Source: Thalassia testudinum (lineage: Eukaryota; Streptophyta; Magnoliopsida; Alismatales; Hydrocharitaceae). Taken from it: DNA of 64,000 nt. The notes beneath the pieces are model-generated. The model was not told where the DNA came from. It ran no database searches and was given only the letters and a program-made list of their open reading frames with translations. Positions 55,211 through 64,000 of this stretch are shown here, piece by piece (positions within the stretch are counted from its first letter, which is position 1; each line of letters begins with the position of its first letter). The stretch lies in assembly GCA_037157565.1 (NCBI GenBank), contig JAZHRO010000003.1, forward strand, positions 37,523,001 to 37,587,000, read 5' to 3'. A program made the position numbers and the translations under genes.

Positions 55211-56053
55211 TGATGGGAACACCATCATGAGTCATAACTAGCTCAATTTGATCTGATTAAGTAAATAAAAGATCCTACATATCCATCAGAAGGTTTTAAG
55301 GGCACAAAACATTGATTTAAGAGGAAAATAGGATTACAGGGTTATTTCTGCAAATATACAATGCTATCATAAAAATAGAATAACCACAGATTCTCTCAGG
55401 GGTGGAACAAAAGTCAAATTGTCTTAAGAGTCAAATAAGTGGGTTAGAATAGATAGAAAATGATTTTCATACATTACAGGAATTAATGGACATTTGAAAC
55501 CCTAAAAACAGACTTGCTTAATATACTAAGGTTCTAGTCAGGATAAAATTCACCTAAGCCCTCTAAAAATCATATAAAAATATTTTCTAGGATTTGGCAC
55601 CTTCAATTTGACCACTGGAACCCATCTTGACCTAAAACAGAGTTTCAGATAGACATTTGCCCTAATTTAGGTAATTGTGCAAATTACCCAGTCAAACTAG
55701 GTTAAAACCAAAATCCAACTTCACCATTGGATTCCTTAAATCCATATTAGGTTTATAGCAAAATTTGGGCCCAATCTGAGATTGTTTCAACCTAGCTTGC
55801 ACTTTGGTCCAAGTCTGATTTCCTTTATTCCACATAGGCCCTTAACTTTTGAATTTCCTACACAAAGGTCCCTATCTTTATCATCATTTTCTTCAAAAAG
55901 GTCCCTGCCACCATGAATCCTTTTCCTACAAACTCCGGCAACCTTAATTTGGCATGTTCTCCTTGATTCCTTGATGAATCCCTCTTAGATTTGAAAGGGA
56001 AGTTCATCAAGGAATCCCTTCCTTTTGAGTCAAATCCTAAGCCCTAAAACTTT

Positions 56054-56088
56054 CCCAATCTCTCATGCTAACTCATGAGAGATTTGGG
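56054..56088 (+). promoter_or_regulatory. U3 hairpin of element C 5' LTR
   Basis: 35 nt from CCCAA to TTGGG with stem TCTCTCATG/CATGAGAGA and loop CTAACT, about 80 bp upstream of the TATA box. Confidence 0.75.
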
Positions 56089-56168
56089 TATATTTCAATT
56101 CCTATCTCTGGCAAGCTTTCCTAGGTTGGGAAGCTTAATTCCCAAGCCCAAAACACCCTACAGAGGCC

Positions 56169-56176
56169 TATAAAAG
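56169..56176 (+). promoter_or_regulatory. TATA box of element C 5' LTR
   Basis: TATAAAAG in GGCC-rich context. Confidence 0.7.
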
Positions 56177-57849
56177 ATGCCCCATATTAGATCGAAGAAC
56201 CCAAGCTTGATTTTGGCCTAGAACACCCTCAATTCCTCCCTCCTAATTTGGCCGAAAAGCTCCTCAAGCTTCGACGACCTCCTCAATCATCATTCCTCGT
56301 CCGTTTGCAATACCGGTGATGGATTTGCCTCCCTCACCTTCCTCCGTGTCGCGTAATGCCAACGGGTGCTTCTATCTTTGTCATTGTCGCCGTCCTTCCC
56401 TCACCGAAGCACCTTCATCCCCAACGTCGGCCACACCACAACCGGAGTCACCTCTGGCCTACTTCATCTGCTATCTAGCCCTATCGACACCTCATCTTCC
56501 ACTTATCACTCTCGTACATTCGTAACTCTATTTTGACCGCCGACTTGCCCTAACGCCCTCTGTCTTCCACCTCGTTGGTGTACCTCTGGCAAGTTCGCAC
56601 GGCCACTACACTCCACTAACTTGGCTACCGTTCATCCCTACACCTTCGCCATGTCCCAGAGAGCAAAAGCCCTCTGGTTATTGAGGCTATTGGCCTCTGC
56701 TTAGTGCCATCGAACAACGCACCTTTGCGTACCCTTCTCCATCACCGTTCGACCTCCACCCTCACTCGCACCACATGTCGCACCCACCATCGCACTTGCC
56801 ACTCCATAGTGAACCTGTTGATCCATCTGATGCGGTTGCGAGGCCCTTTTTCTTGATTTTTAGATGCCAAGTCCTCCATGCCATTAACAGTGAGCTTAAG
56901 TGAAGCTTGAAGCTCTCATCAGCCATTGCAGCTCCACGGGGAACTCCCAAGCGCAACGGAATTCCTCCAGGATCACAACCCAGGGACCAATTTGGCCCTT
57001 TGATCGAGGCCTTTGACTGCAATTGAATGAAGCAGCAGCTATAGTTGCACGTAGAAGAAGCACGGTGGGATAGTCCCACCTCGGAAGCTAACAGACGGTC
57101 GCAGCCACATATATTGATTTTCTGCCACAGGCTATTCGCCTCAACAGAACACAGGGGGTGAGGTCCTCATATGCCTCCTTCACCTATGCCTCGCCCATGA
57201 CCCATTCCCCCGCAGACCTGGTGCAGATCCGAACCGCCTAAGCCTTGTTCACACCTCGACTGCGATATCACGCCCGTAGCTTTGGTCTCGAGTACGCTCA
57301 GATTTGAATTTGATTACCCAAGGCTCTGGGAGAGCGGATCCCAGAGAGAGAAAGAGAGAGCGCACAGGGGCACAAGGGGGGCTTTGCTTTGTGGTTCAAC
57401 GGCTGACACTTAGCCGTTTAAGGAATCTTTCGCCCCTTGTGCGTGAAGAGAGAAGAGAAGAGCAGCTACAGAATAGTGAATATGAGAAGAAGGCACAGAA
57501 GAAGAGAAGAGGAAGGGTGTACTTAGAGTTCCAGCTGGTCTCTGAAGAGAGTGCACTGTGCACTCATCCTATGTTGAATTTAGATTGATTAGTACTATTG
57601 AAATATTTGATATAATTATGAGGGGTAATTGGTGATTCAAATCACTATTTTACCCCATTCTTTTTGCATTATTGACATCTGCTTTCATTTATATATCATT
57701 CTTGTTTGAAGTTCTATTATAAATTGCTTCTATTGTGCTTGAATTGCAATTTTGAGATTCATACTTGCCACTTGCTCCCTGTGTTCGACTTTGGACTTCA
57801 TTTCTGATATTCGAGTATAAATATTATTTGTTTTTCGTGTTGATTCAAC

Positions 57850-57859
57850 CTATACTACA
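57850..57859 (+). promoter_or_regulatory. U5 segment complementary to tRNA-Asp, element C
   Basis: CTATACTACA, complementary to tRNA-Asp 6-15, 37 nt before the LTR end. Confidence 0.55.
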
Positions 57860-57899
57860 CGCATTGATTTTAAAACTCGATTCAGAGCGACTAACATTT

Positions 57900-57917
57900 T
57901 GGCACCATTGTCGAAGA
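57900..57917 (+). promoter_or_regulatory. Primer binding site of element C (decayed tRNA-Asp type)
   Basis: TGGCACCATTGTCGAAGA, three bases after the LTR as in A, with several C-to-T and G-to-A changes from the tRNA-Asp complement. Confidence 0.7.
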
Positions 57918-58631
57918 GCAATGCACAATTTCAATCTCTTGATTGCAATATCTGATTTGGTACTAACTTGCTCTATCTCTTTTGACTGTGATCTATTTCA
58001 GGGACTCATTGGAGGAAGATCAGCCGCACATCAACCACTCCAGGGGTAGGTAAACTCCATCCAATTTTTCCTAAGCCCCTGATTCTGAAAAAGCTAAAAG
58101 AGGAAACAAATCAATTAGGTTCAACTTGCATTCTATTCATAGATTAATCATCAAGTTGCCTGATTTGATACATTCTATTCAGACAACATCTAAAGCCTGA
58201 TTTGTGCACCTACTTACGGCTTAAGGTATCTAGGGCTATCACCTTCTTGCTTGAGCCCTAGGTATCACATTTGGATAAATTAAATTGGACAAATCAAGAA
58301 CCAATTAGGGTTTCCAGTTTAGGGTTTTAGAGACACTTAATAAAGAATTAACCTTCCCAAATAGTGTGTGCCTAAGCCTTGGTTGAATTGATCTATTCAA
58401 GCAAACCCTAAAATCAGGCTCTTAATCTCATTTGAACACTAAAAGAGGGACCTAAATTTCTTAAAGAACAAACCAGGTGAAGTTGACCCACCTTGTTGGG
58501 TTAACCAATCTTCAAATTAGGTCACTTTGCACAAAAACATCTTAAAGTTCAAGTGAAATCATAAAGCACCTTTGCTCTTAACTTAAAACTGGTAGACTTC
58601 AGAGGTCAAGTCCCCATTCTGGTCAACCTGG
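57918..58631 (+). other. 5' untranslated leader of element C
   Basis: No frame is supported. Partly alignable with 22476-23296 of A. Confidence 0.55.
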
Positions 58632-58815
58632 ATCCTTAGTGACAAGAGAGGTCGGGTGGGGGAAACCCTGTAACTTGTGGGGGCGCTCTACCGTGTAGGG
58701 GTCTTTGCGGGACTCTCCCTCTCTAGCTACCCAGGTAATTCTCAGGTGGACGTCTTTCTGACTAAGGGGTATCATTCGTCCCGAACTTCTATAGTCATCC
58801 AAAATTTTTGGGTGT
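58632..58815 (+). promoter_or_regulatory. Conserved leader block, element C copy
   Basis: Counterpart of 22262-22475, ending in TTGGGTGTCTTGATTGGGTC, about 130 nt before the gag start. Confidence 0.6.
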
Positions 58816-58949
58816 CTTGATTGGGTCCATCACCTGCTACCCCTCATCTACTCCATTGATGCATGTTCTAGAGGAGGTCCTTAAGACCATCCTTGAGGCC
58901 TCCATTAGCTATTCACTCTCGTCGAGGTCGAGCCTCGACTTTCGTGTTT

Positions 58950-60470
58950 ATGCAACAACCTGATCACAATGACATATCCTCTGATTCAGAACCTACTTCC
59001 CCCTTATTAGCTATGGATCAGCAAGAAGATCAACATAACCTTGAGCAACAATTCCATGATTTCCAAAATTGAATTAATGCCATCATCAACCCACCGCTGT
59101 GTCCTCAAATGCGAGATCACTATAATCCTGTAGCAGTGGAGATTGAACCCTGAATCAACATTCCCGTGGGAGAACTCGAAATGGATCTCAAACCTAGCAT
59201 GCTTCATATGACCGCAAAATTTCATGGCTTGAACTTTGAGGATCCTTTCCAGCATATCGAAAACCTAAAACATCTGGCCCACACTTTTGGGGCAGATGTA
59301 TAGAATTGGGATGGATTACTCTTGAAACTCTTCTCATTCTCTCTGGCTGACAAAGCCGCTCACTGGTTTCAAACTCAACCACACACAAACAACACATGGG
59401 AAGAACCTCAAATCGCCTTCCTATAAAAATTCTACCCTATTGGTCGTACAAACACAAAGCTCACCAAATCATGCACTTCTCCCAAGGAGCGAGAGAATCT
59501 CTACATGAGGTATGGGATCATTTTCTGGATCTCATGCATAAGTGCCTCCATCATAGAATTCCGAAGTGGGAACAAGTCCAATCCTTTTACCACGGACTTT
59601 GTGAAGAAATCAAGCTCCTTGTCAATGCAACCTGTGGTGGTAGCATCATGGGTCAACATGATGACACGATCTGGGAAATTCTCGAAAACATGTGCGAGAA
59701 CTCCTTAAACAATGAGTCATTGGGTGTGTACAATCGGACGTCCACATGTGCATTGACAAATAATCGGGGGGTACACGAATCCCGAGGCCTTTCCGCATCC
59801 GTTGATCTAGAGTTGGTAGCTAGTCAATTGGACAAGGTCTCCATTATCGAGAAAAAGGTGGATGACATCACTCGTCATCTACAGAAATCCACCTCTGCAC
59901 CTCAAAGCACATACGTGCACCTGCCCACGGGATGGGAGGCTATGCACAACATCTACCACTCCCTGGGGATGGATACATATCTACCCTCGTCTGATTATGG
60001 CTTCGGAGGCAACTTCGAGTTAGCCCACCTTAGTTGGGGGAACTCTGAACCCTCATACCCTGATTATCTCAGAGCTCCTCAAACTTGAGAGATCTTCATG
60101 CCATCCAAAATAATCCTTTCTCCAACACTTACAACTCTTGATGGCGGAATCATCCTAACTTTTTGTGGTTGGGAAATAACTCGAGACCTCAATTTCAACC
60201 TTGACCACAGGTTCCGCATCCTTATCAGCCCACCTAACCAAGGCCCACTCAAAATTTCCAATCTAGACCACCTAAGGAAGATCATACATCTTTGATTCTT
60301 CAAACCTTGGTTGACATGAAGAAACAACACAAAGAAATTCTTGCACTTCACAATCAAATGACCCAGCTGGCAAGTTCTTGCCAGCTTGGCATACTTCCTT
60401 CCCAACCTCTGCCAAATCGTAACAACATGTTGACCCAAAAACATGTTGTAAACCAAATTCAAGCTTAAAC
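58950..60470 (+). pseudogene. gag of element C, broken
   Basis: Starts at ATG 58950 (MQQPDHNDISSDSEPTSPLL). The core is recognisable: KFHGLNFEDPFQHIENLKH, FSFSLADKAAHWF, then after a frameshift near 59455 ESLHEVWDHFLDLMHKCLHH and ATCGGSIMG. Stops occur near 59068, 59150, 59308 and 59424. The linker to 60088 has KVDDITRHLQ, and a last helix (60316-60468, KKQHKEILALHNQMTQLA) matches the Gln-rich tail of element 2 gag in kind. No zinc knuckle is seen. Similar to but clearly diverged from the B-family gag. Confidence 0.78.
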
Positions 60471-60717
60471 ATGTTATACCCAACCTGGTCCAGCGACTCA
60501 TACCTACGTGTTTTCTCCATCCACCTCAGCTGAGCTAAAACACACCATGACTTACCCAACTCCACTCCCACATCAACAGCAAGGTTTGACTTTTCTCCAT
60601 CCACCTCCCCACCATGATTGTGCTTTGATCAATATTTTGAAAGAACAAAAACCCATCCCTAAAGATAGCTAATCCATTCCCCTATCCCAGGTCATATCTC
60701 ACCTCCACACTAAAGGA

Positions 60718-61824
60718 TTGTCAGAAATTGATATAATGGGACCTTTGAGGAATGCACAAGTCACAATTCCACTACTTGACATCCTCACTCTCAACCCAAC
60801 CGCACTAGACTTACCTAGAAAAGTGATGGCGGAACAAACACTAGGAAAGGTAGTACTATCTGAAAATATATGTGCCATAATCCAAAATAGTCTACCTCCT
60901 AAGAAATCTGATCCAGGCACCCCGCTAATTCCTTGCAATATCGATGGTACAAACTTCAAGCTGGCTGTACTGGACTTGGGTGCCTCAGTCAACCTCATCC
61001 CTACCAACCTATTTGAAAAATTACAGATTGGACAGCTAAAACCCGCTCATGTCACTTTGCAACTAGCGGACTGAACCCTGATCACACCAATTGGGATGAT
61101 AAAGGATGTGGTAATTAAAGTTAAGGATTTCTACTACCTAGCAGATTTCCTAATTCTTGACATGGAGACACCACAACAGGTATATGATATGCCCATAATT
61201 TTGGGAAGACCATTCTTGGCCACTACGAGAGCCATAATCAATTGTGAATAAGGGCATATGACAATTGCCTCTGGAAATCAACCTGCTGAGATTAATATTT
61301 TTCAGTCAATAAAAGGAAAATGCTTGACAGAACAACTAGGTTTTATACAGGATCTCATGACCATATCCTTAGTAGGAAACTTAGAACCTGAATTGGAAAC
61401 CTTTCACATTCTAGATGATGATCTAGTCAAACATAATGACATGATCACAATGGAGGTTTTCACCTTTGAACTTGAGGATATACCTAGGAATGTCGAGAAA
61501 CATGGTGACAAACCAAATTCAAAGTCCATGGATATGGAAACATTTCATTTTGAGGATCTCCGAGAATCGGGCTTGGTAGATACTAAAAGTGGCCTCCACC
61601 CAGAATATGAATCCTTTACAAAATTTGAGCTACATGATTCAAGAGGCACTTTTCAAACATTCACTTTTGGCTGGGAAGAGAATTATAGTAAAGATTCATT
61701 GGAAGACTCGAGTTATGAGTCATTTCTTGAGGAGACAATCTCACATTCGGTAGAAGACAATCACATTGACTCACTGAGGATTGGTCTATTAGGTCACAGA
61801 GCACGAGAGGAACCACACATTTAG
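60718..61824 (+). pseudogene. Aspartic protease plus acidic tail of element C
   Basis: One frame with two stops (TGA at 61072-61074, TAA near 61250). The active-site loop is AVLDLGASVNLIPTNLFEKL at about residues 82-101, with FYYLADFLILDME and IILGRPFLATTRAIINCE as the second half. After residue 180 the protein becomes acidic (YSKDSLEDSSYESFLEETIS) and stops at 61824. RT would be expected next but no RT motif appears in any frame up to the 3' LTR. Confidence 0.78.
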
Positions 61825-62341
61825 GATACACTAACTAGACCCATTTCTATTGAGCCTTGGAATCACCACAATCCAACTACAGAATCCCATGATCACTATA
61901 CCTTCCAACTGTTCCCTTCACAGCAACTCAAGAAAGATCATCTAGAAACGAATCAGCTTGACTTATATCAGAGATATTCTGGAATGACTCTCCACCATGC
62001 TTTGATACTTATCTGTGGCCATCCAATTCTCATCCATCATGATCATATCATTAATTCAGTTAATCCATTCTCCCTAAGCATATTGCACCTGGCTAATGGC
62101 GTAAAACTCAACACATAACGGGAGGCAACTAGTCATCTTTTTGAAAAATCCAAAACCCTTCTTAACACATCCCGTGCGGAACTCATATTGCACTTTATGG
62201 TTCGTCCATTAGAATAGTCAACTCCACCTATGGTACCCATACCAGAGCTTGAAATCATCCACAACAGTCATCCCGACCCATCCACCCACCTAGAACCTAC
62301 TCTAATGTACGATCTAAGCTGAATTCGAACCTACCTAATTC
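61825..62341 (+). other. Post-protease region of element C
   Basis: Short broken frames continue to about 62320, perhaps a decayed end of the acidic ORF. The hairpin GGGAGGCA lies at 62117-62132. Homologous to 20258-20500 of A near its end. Confidence 0.5.
62117..62132 (+). promoter_or_regulatory. GGGAGGCA hairpin of element C, decayed
   Basis: AACGGGAGGCAACTAG; the right stem arm has lost its C-run compared with A. Confidence 0.45.
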
Positions 62342-62381
62342 ACAATGAGGACATTGCAAATCGTAGGCATGGGGGGGTATT
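62342..62381 (+). promoter_or_regulatory. Internal polypurine-like box of element C
   Basis: ACAATGAGGACATTGCAAAT, then GGCATGGGGGGGTA. Confidence 0.65.
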
Positions 62382-63123
62382 AAAGTGCAAAATGCTGTGA
62401 GAATCACTTCACAAGAAAGGGCTTCAACAAAAAAATACATATTCCAAAAAACCAAAAAAATAAAAAAATGAAAGAAAAGAAAAAAGATGGAGAAGGGAGG
62501 AAATTTTGAAAGATCAATTTGCATATCATTATTGAGGAGGGAAAAGAGGAGGTGATATAAATGTCAAAAAGGAGCAACAGTTTGAAACAAAAAGAGGTAA
62601 TCATTAGTAAAATATTAAGGAATCTACTTAGTTCTAGACCAAATCAAAAGAAAGAAATAAAAAAGTTCTAAGTGACAAAAGAGATTAGTATGAACGCTGA
62701 TCTTACGCCTCTTGGGCTTGTGTTTAGGCTTAAAAATTCAAGTATTCGTTAAGAACTGGATAGTCCTCAAGAGGTTGTAGAAAATGCGAAGCTTAAGTAT
62801 TAGGTCTATGGATAAGGGATGATTCGACCTTGTTAACTGACTTCTTGTTTGCGAGACTCGGTAACCTAATCACTCTAATCCATACACAGTCGTTCAGTGC
62901 GCTTAATTATCAAAATCACGCAAAAGCGTTAATTCTGTTATGAAAAAGCTACCTAGATTAGGAGGGCCTTATCAACACAAGTTGATTTGGAAGAGTTCTC
63001 GGGGGGGAGAGGCGGGAAATTCCCCTCGAAGATATGAAATAACATACCGTATCCTCGGTGCTTGTCTCCTAGTGTATCTAAATATCCTACTGGGGGCATG
63101 TAAGAACCTTGTGCCGGTTTAGC
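62382..63123 (+). other. 3' untranslated region of element C
   Basis: A-rich run at about 62425-62500, then sequence homologous to 19476-20220 of A. No gene. Confidence 0.6.
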
Positions 63124-63278
63124 TGCCATGGGTGGCATTATCATGAAATGTCGATTGCCAGGGCCTGGATTAGCTACAGAACATCATGGGAGGGATTATC
63201 CCGAAATCTTGAAAGCAAGGGTTCTGGGGGTTGCCATGGGCGGTGTTATCTCGAAGCATCAATTGCCAGGGACCCTAC
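63124..63278 (+). repeat. Triple ~38-bp repeat of element C
   Basis: Three diverged units with CATGGG, ATTATC, CGAAAT and GGG blocks; the counterpart of the triple in A. Confidence 0.65.
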
Positions 63279-63685
63279 GAGGATTGATGGTGGGAGCTAG
63301 GAATCCGATACAGACCGTGTTGTAAAGCCAATCCATAGCTAGAAATAAAGAAAGAAAAGAGAGAGAAAACTCTCTAAAAATAAAAAAATCTTCTGTCTCT
63401 CTTACAAAAATGCATTGCAAACTGAACCGGGATTAAACATATTTTAAGCACGGGTGCTTTAACCGCGAAGATCGACGAACCTTAGGTTAGTTCCTGTAGG
63501 CCTTAGAAACCTTCGTGGTAGATTGAGGCTAGAGCCGGCCAGGTCTGGATCTTGGTTGGTACTTGAGTACCTCTAGGCCTACCATTGGCAATCTGACCTA
63601 ATCCATAAAAGAAAGCACACAGCAGAAATCTGAGCACGAAAAGGCATGGTCTAGAATTTAAGTTAATTCCATCAGATTTTACTAA
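63279..63685 (+). other. Last untranslated stretch of element C
   Basis: Matches 16222-16635 of A in the sense direction. No gene. Confidence 0.5.
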
Positions 63686-63714
63686 GGGACTAGCAAAAGC
63701 TAGGCATGGGGGTA
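63686..63714 (+). promoter_or_regulatory. 3' polypurine box of element C
   Basis: 29 nt from GGGACTAGCAAAAG to GGCATGGGGGTA, identical to A over nearly all positions, with stem CTAGC/GCTAG. Confidence 0.85.
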
Positions 63715-64000
63715 AGATGGGAACACCATCATGAGCCATAACTAGCTTAGTTTGATTTGATTAAGTTAATAAAAGCTCCTACATATCCATCAGAAGGTCT
63801 TAAGGGCACAAAACATTGATTTGAGAAGAAAATAAGATTACAAGGTTATTTATGCAATTTTACCATGCTATCATAAAAATAGAATAACCACAGGTTCTCT
63901 CAGGGGTGGAACAAAGGTCAAATGATTTTAAGAGTGTAATAAGTGGGTTAGAACAGACAGAAAAGGATTTTCATACGTTACAGGAATTAATGGACATCTA
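63715..64000 (+). repeat. 3' LTR of element C, truncated by window end
   Basis: AGATGGGAAC matches the 5' LTR start TGATGGGAAC with the first T changed to A. Confidence 0.88.

Larger units (their letters stand above)
55211..57896 (+). repeat. 5' LTR of element C
   Basis: 2,686 bp, TGATGGGAAC to GACTAACA. The first 280 bp match 63715-64000. It is similar to the A LTR along its length in sense orientation. Confidence 0.9.
55211..64000 (+). mobile_element. LTR retrotransposon C, gag-protease only, 3' end outside window
   Basis: 5' LTR, tRNA-Asp-type primer site, the leader block shared with A, gag, protease with an acidic tail, hairpin, internal purine box, triple repeat, 3' purine box and the start of the 3' LTR, all in order. 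The internal region of 5.8 kb contains no RT, RNase H or integrase motif. The left flank ends CTCCA; its duplicate would lie beyond the window. Confidence 0.88.

Noticed and set aside
56316..56525. 69-codon Pro/Ser-rich frame in C 5' LTR
   Set aside because: Lies downstream of the TATA box in the LTR leader, short and of low complexity; an upstream ORF is possible but unsupported.
57304..57588. 94-codon frame in C 5' LTR
   Set aside because: Purine-rich LTR sequence and no match to the A LTR as protein.

Overview
This window is plant nuclear heterochromatin made almost entirely of Ty3/gypsy LTR retrotransposons; I see no host gene, rRNA, tRNA gene or CRISPR array. The plant assignment rests on Athila/Tat-type Gag-Pol proteins, primer sites matching plant tRNA-Asp, very long LTRs (2.4-4 kb) and stop codons that mostly look like C-to-T decay at methylated cytosines. 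The species cannot be told from the sequence.

Layout. 1-4986: right part of element X (+), with a Tyr/Pro-rich broken ORF, an acidic broken ORF and a 3' LTR. 4987-6574 and 54804-55210: the two sides of a sequence, probably another LTR (Y), split by element B. 6580-54798: element B (+), an Athila-like element flanked by a perfect 5-bp duplication GATCC. Its own sequence is only about 13.5 kb; the rest is insertions into its 5' LTR: solo LTR E (6899-10987), whole element 2 (11773-38438, minus strand, same family as B) and solo LTR D (39151-43143). Element 2 carries in its 3' LTR the intact non-autonomous element A (13522-25987, minus), and A carries solo LTR F (16785-19475). 55211-64000: element C (+), a gag-protease element related to A, with no reverse transcriptase before its 3' LTR, which runs off the window. 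Each nested junction was checked against an uninterrupted related copy in the same window.

Genes. B and element 2 each carry gag, protease, RT, RNase H and integrase, broken by stops and frameshifts. A and C share leader, 3' region and LTR landmarks but have no RT or integrase. C keeps broken gag-protease plus an acidic tail; A keeps one open 543-codon acidic ORF of unknown function. A and C would need enzymes supplied in trans, for example from B-like elements.

Most interesting signals: (1) the U5 end of every clearly bounded LTR of the B and A/C/D types holds 10-13 nt complementary to the 5' half of the primer tRNA-Asp, next to the normal primer site, in the correct orientation each time (decayed in one copy); (2) an upstream-promoter hairpin shared by A and C with a compensatory base-pair change; (3) the RT-less A/C group with its acidic ORF; (4) conserved hairpins, duplicated purine tracts, a GACGTC palindrome array and several dyads inside LTRs and untranslated regions.
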